The notes under the pieces: model-generated
Seen by the model: the letters and a program-made list of their open reading frames with translations, nothing else
Told to the model about the DNA's origin: nothing
Database searches by the model: none
Translations under genes and position numbers: made by a program
Assembly: GCA_013399305.1 (NCBI GenBank)
Contig: VXAI01000198.1
Location: 985,943 to 1,049,942, forward strand
Direction of reading: 5' to 3'
Source of the DNA: Rostratula benghalensis
Taxonomy: Eukaryota; Chordata; Aves; Charadriiformes; Rostratulidae
Length of the DNA stretch: 64,000 bases
In this document: positions 55,150 to 64,000 of the stretch, one piece after another
Layout of the letters: the number at the start of each line of letters is the position of its first letter
How positions within the stretch are numbered: position 1 is the first letter of the stretch

Positions 55150-55560
55150 CCAGGGGTTTTTTAGCAGTCAGTAAATTATGCGTGTACAAAGTAATAAAGG
55201 AAGTGAAATAATGCCTTATTGTTATATGGGCACCTTTCATCCTGAAGGATAGTAGTTTGCAAGCCGGAGATCTCAACATTGGCATGAGCTTTATGCTTTC
55301 TCTTGCAGAGCTGAACTATTGTTTACCATTTCAGCCCCAAGCTGATTAAGAAATTACCATTTGGAGAATATTGTCAAAGAAAGACATTACTGAAAAACTG
55401 CATGAAAAATTAATATTTGGAAAAATAGCTTTTTATATCTTTTTAGAAGGAAAGATAATTTTTTTGCAGAGACAAAATTGTATTTTCATTTGAAAATAAA
55501 AGCAACTAGTTAAAGGTGAGGGACACCTTTTAATTAAAACTTGAGAAACACAAATTCTTT
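55150..55560. promoter_or_regulatory. Strong candidate conserved non-coding element
   Basis: AT-rich and nearly CpG-free. It includes tcagtaaattatgcgtgtac, gaaataatgccttattgttatatggg, gcatgagctttatgc (palindromic GCAT...ATGC), gattaagaaattaccatttgg and aagaaagacattactg. The words at 55229-55275 also resemble an ancient repeat, so part of the block may be an exapted repeat. T/A runs appear toward 55440-55560. Confidence 0.43.
55229..55275. repeat. Possible ancient SINE-like fragment, related to 5361-5450
   Basis: The text ggcacctttcatcctgaaggatagtagtttgcaagccgg resembles the start of an old amniote repeat I recall as 'ggcacctttcatcc(g)aaggatctcaaagcgctttacaa'. Only about 45 bases can be aligned by eye. 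Confidence 0.38.
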
Positions 55561-55564
55561 AAAT

Positions 55565-57350
55565 TAAGGGAGCAGTTTATGGTCAGACGCAGTAATCCTG
55601 GGTGTCCTGTGAGAACTCAGACAAGCTGAATGTGTAAGCAGCAGCTCCAGGGATAGAGGGGGAGGCCAGTGGTGTAAGACACTGCACAAAACGCAGAGCC
55701 AAGGAGAATATTGGTTAAGTCCCCAGCAGAAAACTGCCCAGGTGGATTCAGCGTGGCACCAATCCTCTGCAGAGACACAATGCCAGGTCTTAACAGCTTA
55801 TTCTAATGCAACCTACAGAGCAAAGTGCTTGATCCCTAACTCACCTCACTGGGAAACACAAAGTGCTGAGCTGGCACTACTGGGAACTGAAAGTGCAATT
55901 GTAGGGACCGTGAATGACTTCACACCAGGGCTCGGATCAAGCAGGTAAGATGCTGGAGAACCTGCTGGCTCCCACAGCTACTCACAGCGTACGTGTCAAG
56001 TCCAAGAAGCCAGGAAGTGCTGAGTAAGGAATTACAAATGCTTCTCAACACTCCTAAGAGCACTTTCACACAGCACTCGTACAGGTGTGAAAGCAAGATC
56101 TGATGGGAGATTGCTGTCCTCAGCCTTGCCTCTTGTCAAGGCATTGTTTTCTTCCACAATGATACAGAAATTGGAAATACTTGTGCACCCACAAGGCTTA
56201 CCAAATGAAGAAGGAATTGCACGTGCCCAGCTGCATCTCAGGTGATATGGATGCACTGAGAGGTACCTGGCACTACTTCAGAAAGGGACTTTCAGGCTCT
56301 CATCTGTCTCCTGGCAGGAAAGCAAGTGGTTTAAGTTCATTCCCATCTCCTGCTAGAGAAAACTGAGTAAAATTCCCAGCATAGAAACTACGACTGTGGT
56401 TAAATTATGAATTTTGAGACACGGTCTCTCAGTTGGGAACAAGGAAAGGGGCTAGATGCTTTTGTTTCGGATAAGGCTGTGTGACAATCACCAGAAAATT
56501 CTTTGTCTGCAGGGAGTGTTGCTTGTCTGCATGGTCACACATCCTCCCAGACAATGCTGTGTGCAGGAGGCTGTTCAGAAAGGTGCAGAAAAAAAATGGG
56601 TAAAATTAGTCTCTGCTGTTCATTGCCCAGTTTCACTGGTACTTAACTTGGCACTACAGACCAAGACTCACAAGCAGAGTTAGGTTACAACACAAGACGA
56701 GAACATAAAAAGCAAAGTTTAATAGAAAGCAAGGGCCACAGACGAGCAGACATCACCTTCTAATGATGTTTGAAGAGCTTCTCCCTTTCAGACACTTTTT
56801 CAGCGTCTGTTTGGCCTGTAGGCATTAGAAGCTCTATCAGTCAAATTTTCTGTGCCTCCCCTTGTTTATGAAGAAAGCCACAATTACTCATATTTGACAA
56901 CTCAGTTCCACAAAGCCTTATGAAGTTCAAAGCACTACCCACCTGGTATTTCTTTTTTACAAGCGTGAAACTAACAAAATATAACTTTGGGAATTTTTTA
57001 ACCTTCCTTTCCCACATGCCCAAGCACTCATGTTCTTCCCTCCCTCCCTTTCTAGCTGTCATTTCACTGGGTATCACCCTGGGAAGACTGAGATAATTCA
57101 GGTAAGTGGGGGCTGAGATAACCTTCTTTTAAAACTCCAAAGGCACCAGTCCTAAACAGATCTTTCCTGTCAGTTGCATCAGTTAGATCCCTGGGAGAAT
57201 TTAAGTGTCAAAAATGGCCCATGGGCCCCAGGTTCCGAGACGCTGGCCACGGGCTGAGATGACTGAGTGCAATGGACCCCACATCAGAGCAGGCTCTGGC
57301 TTCAGCAGAGCCCTGAACACAGCCCAGGCTGCTGCAGAGCTTTTCAAAAG
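55565..57350. other. Unique sequence, no gene recognised
   Basis: Frames at 55742-56366 are unrecognised. AT-richer patch at 56690-56760 (aacataaaaagcaaagtttaatagaaagc). No repeats are noted. Confidence 0.38.
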
Positions 57351-57359
57351 CTCCTTTCA

Positions 57360-57715
57360 CACCCCTGTGTTATTATAAAGATGTGTGTCTGAAGATGCCA
57401 CGATTATAATGGAGAATGTTTATTCTGTCTGTAACCCAGCTGGCTGGTTTGCTGTATTTCAAATCTCTTCAAGTAAATAAATGAGGGGACTCTACTTTCC
57501 CCTCTGCACTGCCGTGTGTATACATGAGTGTTATTTCCTGTATCAGATTCTTGTACGAAAACTCCTGTCAGGCTATTAATAATCTGGAAAAACACCTTGA
57601 AACTTGACTCAATGAGGGCACATTGCAAATGGGCTCTAATGGCTTTTATTTCTCATCTCTGTCACCTCCGATCTAATCTGCCATTTCCTCATTTTTTATC
57701 CTCTCTGGTCCCCTC
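57360..57715. promoter_or_regulatory. Strong candidate conserved non-coding element
   Basis: A 355-base repeat-free block with tgttattataaagatgtgtg, gccacgattataatggagaatgtttattctgtc, aagtaaataaatgagggg, gggctctaatggcttttatttctc, caggctattaataatctgg and cattgcaaatggg (octamer-like ATTTGCAAT on the minus strand). Sharp transition to GC-rich DNA at about 57720. Confidence 0.49.
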
Positions 57716-57719
57716 AAAA

Positions 57720-58870
57720 ATCATCCAGCAGCTCCTCCCTTGGTGCCAGGGGGAGCAGCGGGGCCACAGGACGAGGTCGGTGGGCATTTGTTTCTTACCA
57801 GGGAAAGGTTGGGTGCAGTGTGGGGTGTGAAGGGGAGCCTCGGGCACACTCCCAGGGAGAGCAGAGGTGGGTCCGTGACAGGTTTCTGCCACTGCAAGGC
57901 CCAGGATCAAAATGCAGAAAGCAAAGTGAGATCTAAGTCCTGGAGGGAAAATATTCCCACCACCAGTAACAAACTTTACAAAAACCAAAAAACCCAAACA
58001 CCCCAAACTCACACCCCCATCCCCATTATTGTTCATTTTATGGGTCATTAAGGAAGTTTCCCGGATTCAAAGACTTGCTTTTAGCCACAAGGAAAGAATG
58101 AGCCAAGACTGTGCCAAAAAGCCCAAAGAAAGCCCCTGGAGAATGAACATGATTTGGTTTAGGTCCAGGCTACTTTTTTTTTTTTTTAATTAAAAAAAAA
58201 GCAACCCAAAACCCAAATCCCAACGTTTTCCTCTATTTTGGAGCCACAGCTGTTTCTTCTGCAGAAACAATTGAGGCACCATCAAGATGTTGCAGCAAGT
58301 GTGTGCTCAGCCTCATGCTCCTCACACCGAGCGTGGTGCAGGACATTTGCCTGAAGAGAAAAGGCAAATGAAAGGCTACTCATCCCTTCTCTGAAAACAA
58401 GTGAGAGAACACCGAGGAGCATTTTACAGAACTTGTGACCTAGTAACAACATAGGGTTAGACTTTCAAAAGTTGTTCAGATGCTCTGAAGTTCTTAATTA
58501 GATCTCACTACATTTTGTAATTAGACAGCAGTCCTAGGTATCTAATTACCTCCAACAAATGGGCCTCGGGTACCTGAGGGGAAAAGGCATGAGGCAGCTT
58601 CTGACAAAAGTTGTTGAGTGTGTGACTCACAGAGAGAAGCCACAAGTCCTCTTCTCCTTCAACCATCTTGACATCACAATCTGGTTTGGAGTTCCTTCTT
58701 TTCTGCTTTATTTGCTTATGCAAACATTAATTTAGGAATGTTTCCCAAGTCTCCTGTGGGAATCCAACCCAATTTTCAGAGACAATGCGTGTGCAAAAAT
58801 GACTAACATTTCTCTTTGAGGAAGGGAGGAGATTTAAGGCTTTTGACTCAAGGTTGATTTCCCCCCCCCT
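57720..58870. other. Unique sequence, no gene recognised
   Basis: The interval 58455-58560 (ggttagactttcaaaagttgttcagatgctctgaag, then cttaattagatctc and taattagacagc) could be a decayed sauropsid repeat followed by homeodomain-site-rich DNA. A-rich, C-interspersed text lies at 57968-58030. Confidence 0.36.
58174..58200. repeat. T14-AATT-A10 palindrome
   Basis: Fourteen T, then AATT, then a run of A make a near-perfect palindrome of about 24 bases with no loop. It can extrude as an AT hairpin. Confidence 0.85.
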
Positions 58871-59135
58871 TTTTTTTTCTTCTCCCTCCTTCTTCTAAGT
58901 ATCTCTTTATTCATCACTTTAATTACCTAATCGTAAATTTCTTTAGGGGGTTACTTAGAAGGAAAATTAGCATCAAAGCTTGGCAATAAATTCAGGGGGT
59001 TTTGGAGCAGGTCCAAGCTGTTTCACCTGTGATTAATTAGATGATTTTTTTTCTTTAAGTGCCAGAGGGCTGCTGAGGTCTTTAAGCAGTTACATGACTG
59101 CTGGCAGCTCAGGAATTATGATTGATGCATTACTC
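58860..59135. promoter_or_regulatory. Strong candidate conserved non-coding element
   Basis: After a C9-T9 pyrimidine tract (58860-58880) the block reads cactttaattacctaatcgtaaatttc, agaaggaaaattagcatcaaagcttggcaataaattc, tttcacctgtgattaattagatg and cagttacatgactgctgg. Three TAATT/ATTA homeodomain sites, an ATCAAAG TCF-like word and a CACCTG E-box occur within about 200 bases, with no repeat. Confidence 0.48.
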
Positions 59136-59139
59136 TGGC

Positions 59140-61010
59140 ATTTAGGACTTCTGCTTCTTTTTGGTTGTTGCCTGGATAAGCAAGTACATAAGAGCAGGCA
59201 CACGGGGGGAAACACAAGGCTCGTAGCTGGCGAGCACCAGTCCTTGTGCTCAGCAGAGAACTGGGTGCATCTGTTCTCCACTGCCAGCAGAGTATTCAGC
59301 ACGACCAAGGTGAGAGAAAGGGAGGAAGCAGTGCCTACGAACCAGACCACAGCTCACAGCAGAACTGCTTTGCTTTAAGGTTTTGGCTTATTCAAGAATG
59401 GAGGTGAGAGGATAACAGAATTAAACCTTTACCTCAACCCTGGAGACCTTCTGCAAAAAAAAAAAATAGATGATACTTAAAAAATGCATTTCTCTTTTGC
59501 AAAAAACTAATATTCCTTTTTCCCTGTTCCCAAAAAGAAAGCATGGGGGTTGAAGGTTTTTTGGGGGTTGTTTGTTTTGCTTTGACTTTTTTTTAGCAAA
59601 AAACTTTACAAGAAAATGCAATTCCAAGTCACAGTGGCTGATCTGGCTCCTCCTTCTGGCTGGAAACAGAAATCCTGTTCTGACACCACCACCAAAAAAA
59701 AAAAAGCCAAACCCAGAAAACTGGAGTTCTCCGTTAAGGTTTTGAATCATCAGCCAACTCCAACAGTTATCCCAATGGAACTCCCACCCGTACACAGGAC
59801 AGAGGGGTCTGGAAAAGCATGTGAACTTGTGGAGAGACAGAGCTCTGTGGCTGAGGCTGTACCTGCACTGCTCTAGCTACATCCCTTTTCTGGGAAATGG
59901 GGAAACTTCACCACTAATGCCTGTGAGTTGGCACATGTGCAGTACAGAAAAAAGTGTCAGAAGCATTAATGGTGCACTTCTAGATTGCTTAATACAGTTA
60001 GCTCACCTAATTCACTCTGCACAGCCTCCCGCTGCAAGCGGAGAAGCAATCAGCAGTTAAAAGGCTCCAGTCCCTCTGTAACTGGCCACTGGAGAGATGG
60101 GGGGATACAGCTGTGCCTTTATGGTGCACTGGTGGCAGGTCAGGAGAGTAAGCTGGAGGAGATGGATGGGAAAGCAGCAAAGAGCCCTTCCTTCAGGAGG
60201 AAGAAGCTCAAGAAGCCACTGCCAATTAATGACTAAGAGACACACCTCCCCCTGCTCTGGTGTTAATTTAAACCATTAGGTGGTTGGAGTTTATCTCAGC
60301 AGAGTAAAATCATTTTTCAGACAAGGTACGTGTTTTGTAGGAAACCGTGTGTATGCTCTCAAAAGCTACTCCTGCTGTCACACATCCTTCCTTCCAAGTG
60401 TTCTCAGGACATCAGGATGTCCCTTTACATCAGGAGACAGCTCCTCACCCTGCTGTGAAGTAGTTCATCTCCACGGGAAGTTCCTAGGCCTCTCACCAGC
60501 CCTGCTCAGAGAATAATGACTCTCGGTGTTTTCAGCCACCTCTCGTTTCTGTCAGTGCCCAGCCTGCCTCATCTAACATTTATAGAGTCTGGATTCTCCT
60601 CAGATCTCATTGATGATGTGTCAGTCACCACCCCAGCTCCCAGCAGCAACATCCCTCACCGCTCGTTCTGCCGGATTTATCTGACTGCAGGAGGAGGAGG
60701 GAGAACCCAACCCTGCCCTGGATGTTTACATTCAAGCACTCTTTGCAGAGCCCTCGGTTTCTCTCTGGGTGCGTGCCCTCCCCAGTGCTCAGGTGCAGGA
60801 GGGTGCCTGTGTGAGGTAAATCCTTCAGTGTGTTGGAGTCTCTGCAGAGTCTGCGTATCCCTGTGTGCATCTTTGGAGAGGTTTCTGGCTCAGGTCACCA
60901 TGCACCAGCCTGAAAGGACAGTGTGGCCCAGCCGACAGGACAGACAAGACACTGCGAGACACCCGACCTCCTGGGTAACCTCGAGTAACTTCCTTTCCTG
61001 TTGGAAAGTG
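59140..61010. other. Unique sequence, no gene recognised
   Basis: A-runs occur at 59456-59466 and 59694-59705. Overlapping frames at 59421-60279 and 60516-61013 have no domain. The patch 59550-59605 is T/G-rich. Confidence 0.4.
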
Positions 61011-61014
61011 TGAT

Positions 61015-61110
61015 GATACTTGTCTGCTCCTGTAGAGAGGCTGAGCATCTCATAACAAATGGTAAACATAATTAATGAATGAGGTAGCACTCCATAAAGA
61101 CTATTTGAGC
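61015..61110. promoter_or_regulatory. Small candidate conserved non-coding element
   Basis: The sequence gcatctcataacaaatggtaaacataattaatgaatgagg and ccataaagactatttgagcc is repeat-free, with a TAATTAATGA homeodomain site and a forkhead-like GTAAACA. Confidence 0.32.
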
Positions 61111-61202
61111 CACCTCTGGAAGAGACAGACTGGCAAGGAATGGTCATGTCAGCAGGAGCTGAGAGTGGAAATGCAAAATGGCCAGGTGGGAAAGCTCCCA
61201 GC

Positions 61203-61365
61203 CTAGAAACCAGGAGGTGGGTTCTGGTTTTATCTTTTCCACCTATTTATATATGCTTTTGAGCAAACTACAATTCCTCTGCTTTCCTTGTAAGTCTTTT
61301 TTGTATAATCCCCCTAAGCCCATTAGGGTCAGGGACTATCTCTGACTGTATCTGACTCAGAAAGT
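61203..61365 (+). repeat. MIR-like (CORE-SINE) remnant, plus orientation
   Basis: The order caggaggtgggttctggttttatcttttccacc, then gagcaaactacaattcctctgctttcc, then cattagggtcagggactatctctgactg follows the layout of mammal/amniote MIR: a 'gggttcgaatcccggctctgccactt' box, 'gggcaagttacttaacctctctgtgcctcagtttcc', then a '(t)tgtaagctccttagggcagggactgtgtctgac' tail. Divergence is high. Confidence 0.5.
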
Positions 61366-61369
61366 TCCA

Positions 61370-63425
61370 GAGCTCAACTGGAGACCCGGGTACCACTGCT
61401 AAAAACCTACTAATATTAATCACCACCCACACACTCCGGTGCCCTTTACAGCTCAGAACAGGTCCTGATTAGCAAACTACAGCGCAGAGATGCTGTAACA
61501 GCTTTATGTGCCACACCGTGGTTTTCACTGCGGGAGCTGAATTTATTTATACGGGAGGCACATAAACATATGACCCACACAGTGCTCGAGAGGATAGAGC
61601 TGCTGAAGATTCAAAGGAGGGAGCTTCAGAAAGCACGTTTGCATGCACCCACACACAGATTCTTACACCTTTGCTTTTCACAGTTTGTGACAACAGAGAT
61701 TATTCCTTGCTGGAAGAATGTGGCATTGTTGACGTTAAAAAAAAAAGCAAAACAGGCCTTTGCTTTGCTTGAACAGCACGGGCGTTCTTGATCAGCTGTC
61801 TGAGGTGCCTCATCTGTACAAAGCATTTAAACCTGTCTAACATCAAAAAGTAAGGTAAGACAAGTCACTTTGATGCTCCAGAGCACATGCCTAACATGAT
61901 TATTGCAGAATCTTCCTGGTGATAATGGAATTATGCAAAGGAGGCCTTGACCCATTAATGCTTTTACCTTTCTTAGGATTTCTCTCCCCCTTCCTTCTTT
62001 CATGAGCAGCAGAACTGCTTGCTCAGATACAGCAACAGACCAAAAAGGTGGAATAAGCAAAACCTCATCACCTCTCCCCACTCCATCTTACTCCAGTAAC
62101 AGCAGCTGGGAGTTGAGTTGGGAAGTTTACTGTGCTGGAAAAGCTGTGTGACTGGAGATGAGCCTGTTCCCCCAGCACAGACACACCTGAGTGCAGGACA
62201 GGAACGCATGGCACGTGCCATCACCGGCTGTCCCGCACCTCAGGCACCGAGCAGACAGGGAATGTTTTAGAAAACACACTGGCTGCAGGGTTCTCTTTCT
62301 AATGGGAAGAAAAATCCCCACACCAGAGGTCCCATGGTTTTGCCCCAGGAGAACAGCTCTGCAGTAACACAGGGCTACAGCCAGTGTTTGCTGCCTCAGC
62401 GCAGAACTGGTATGTTCTGGGTCTTGGTGATGAAGCAGCACTTCCAACATTTGCCTCCATTTTCCAGGAAAAGCAGATGATTTCAGATAGAGGAGCTTGC
62501 TGGCAAGATAGTCCGAGATTCTCACCCACTCAGGGAAGTTATGAGTGAACAGGCTTTGCTGTTTCTTGCAGTTTTCTTAAGAAAAATGCCTTAACATTGC
62601 ACAAGTGCTGCTTAGTATCTGACCCAGAGGTCTAGGTACATGTAGTTATTTAAAAGCAATAGGACAGTAAGAATGAGAAGGGGATGTTGCCTCCCTCCAT
62701 GCCCTTCTCAGAAAGAATGACACTGCAAATAAAGGTTCTGATGACGACAACAGGGAGAGCTTGCAGAATCTCAGTACGAGGTACTGTCTGTAGTCCAAGG
62801 ACTCCAAAGCCTGCCCAGGCTCTTCCCCCCACCTTTCAGCTGCCTTGTCTGTTTAAAACAATGCATGCTAGGGAATGGACTGAGACATTATTATTGAAGC
62901 CTTGTTCCGCCAGAGGGTAAACAGAATCCAGTGCACAAATTCTTATCTAAGTTTGTATATACAGTGAGTGATTTTAGGCCAAAAACCTCCCACCAAGAGA
63001 TCAGCTGACTGTCTTGGCTCAGGCTCTGGTCTGCAAAGGGCTGGCAAAGGGAAGGCATTGCTTCCTATGCATTTTGTTTGCTCTAAGCACGGTTCACTGA
63101 TTCCTACTTACAATCTGTCCTGAATTGAAAATGTATGATTAGTTTATTCCAGCAAAGATGAGTCCAAAACATTAAGGCTCAGACCTGAATCCAAATTCCA
63201 AACTTCCCCAAGTGCAGTTATGTTTCCATCTGGAGTTTCAGTCCAAGATTTTCTCTTACTTCTTACTCACGTTGTACGAGGGGAGTTCCTCCATGTCCCA
63301 TCTTACATCAGTACCTATTTACGTTAGGCCAAACAAATCACAGAAGACAGTTCGTTCCACAAAGCTCTCATGATCTGAATTACCAAGTATGCTGTTGTAG
63401 TTCCTGTGTGCAGCGAGCAGCTCTG
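61370..63425. other. Unique sequence, no gene recognised
   Basis: The frames at 61570-62525 are short or overlapping. Patch 62925-62985 (gtttgtatatacagtgagtgattttaggcc) and 63115-63145 are AT-richer. No further repeats recognised. Confidence 0.38.
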
Positions 63426-63429
63426 GCAG

Positions 63430-63530
63430 ATGGCTAAACAACTCACCCAAGGTTACACCGCCGGCTTGTTGTGGACCTGGGCACTAAAGCCAGTGGCTGG
63501 ACTCTGCAAGCTCAGAGTTTTATCTTACTC
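63430..63530 (-). repeat. MIR-like (CORE-SINE) remnant, reverse orientation
   Basis: The plus strand reads ggctaaacaactcacccaaggttacaccgcc, then ggacctgggcactaaagccagtggctggactctgcaagctcagagttttatc. This parallels the reverse complement of MIR: 'ggttaagtaacttgcccaaggtcacacag ... aacccaggcagtctgactccagagtccgtgctctta'. Both boxes are in the right order and spacing. Confidence 0.5.
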
Positions 63531-63654
63531 CTCAAGAGGAAAAGTGCACGCCCAGATTTGACCATTCCCCTGGGCGGGAAAGCTCCTGGAGTATCTAGCT
63601 GAGACAAAGACTTGCTTTCCCCCTTTTCCTGTCTAAAATAGAAAAAGGACCAAG

Positions 63655-64000
63655 ACCTTTTTCTTGAGCTTCAGGGATCTGTTAATTGGCTCCCTAGTAA
63701 AATTACAGAGACTCAGCTGCCTGATAATGATTGTAAATGACAGAGACTATCAGGTTTACCTTGTGATGTCCCTGGGGAGCTTGCAGTTAGTTTAGTCTGA
63801 ACTCTGCGTCAGCTGTTTGGGTTCCTTTCTTCTCGGCATGTGGTATCTGGACTCAAGCTGCAGTCTTTCAAACCTAATTAGTGTTAGGGGAAAGAGAGAG
63901 AGAGAGGAAAAAAAAACCTAAACAACAACATTCTCCTCCTTTCCTCAACTGACTTTATAACATACGGGCAGGACCTGATTTATGGTCCAAGTTTGTGGAG
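63655..64000. promoter_or_regulatory. Candidate conserved non-coding element at the window edge
   Basis: The block contains ctgttaattggctccctagtaaaattac, ctgcctgataatgattgtaaatgacagag, aaacctaattagtgttagg and gactttataacatacgg. A GAGAGA-A run interrupts at 63893-63916. It continues past the end of the window. Confidence 0.33.

Noticed and set aside
1..64000. tRNA, rRNA, CRISPR array, endogenous retrovirus or prokaryotic operon
   Set aside because: No tRNA B-box-like ggttcgaatcc with cloverleaf, no rRNA core words, no regularly spaced direct repeats, no LTR pair or retroviral-type frames, and no dense same-strand genes were seen.

Overview
This window reads as vertebrate nuclear DNA, most probably from a bird. 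The clearest evidence is two truncated CR1 LINE copies of the avian type (about 1283-1968 on the plus strand and 12890-13202 on the minus strand). Several short, decayed repeats also resemble interspersed families I recall from birds, crocodilians and turtles (for example 5857-5943, 45711-45786 and 47274-47385), and there are MIR-like SINE remnants near 61203-61365 and 63430-63530. Repeats are sparse for a vertebrate, which also fits an avian genome. I see no bacterial, viral or organellar gene organisation.

I cannot recognise any established protein-coding gene. The open reading frames are short, scattered over both strands, and often overlap antisense to each other in GC-richer stretches. 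The longest (51155-51931, 40086-40760, 14212-14820) do not read as known proteins. Four places look more like genuine exon or start signals and are listed as low-confidence candidates. These are a minus-strand segment at 2502-2647 with a strong 3' splice site and a C-x2-C zinc-finger-like start; plus-strand segments at 8373-8449 and 44048-44117; and a small signal-peptide-like ORF at 38822-38962 built on a CTG repeat.

The window alternates between two textures. GC-richer, C/T- and G/A-skewed stretches with no visible structure fill most of 3-4, 7-8, 9-11, 13-14.8, 15.5-19.7, 21-25.5, 26-28, 31-32.8, 37-39, 51-54 and 59-63 kb. Between them lie compact AT-rich blocks of roughly 100-600 bases, dense in TAAT, ATTA, TTAAT, CCAAT and similar cores and free of recognisable repeats. 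Examples are 11930-12510, 14870-15500, 25590-25950, 30280-30640, 42200-42690, 55150-55560, 57360-57710 and 58880-59135. This is the texture of a gene desert or a very large intron carrying many conserved non-coding elements, as found around developmental transcription-factor genes. That reading is inferred from composition alone; conservation was not measured.

There is no operon or pathway to describe. If the window works as a unit, the most likely one is a cis-regulatory landscape for a gene outside it, with occasional exons of a long gene or non-coding RNA. The most testable points are the minus-strand candidate exon at 2502-2647, the repeat-free AT-rich blocks, and the ancient repeats, some of which may have become regulatory DNA.
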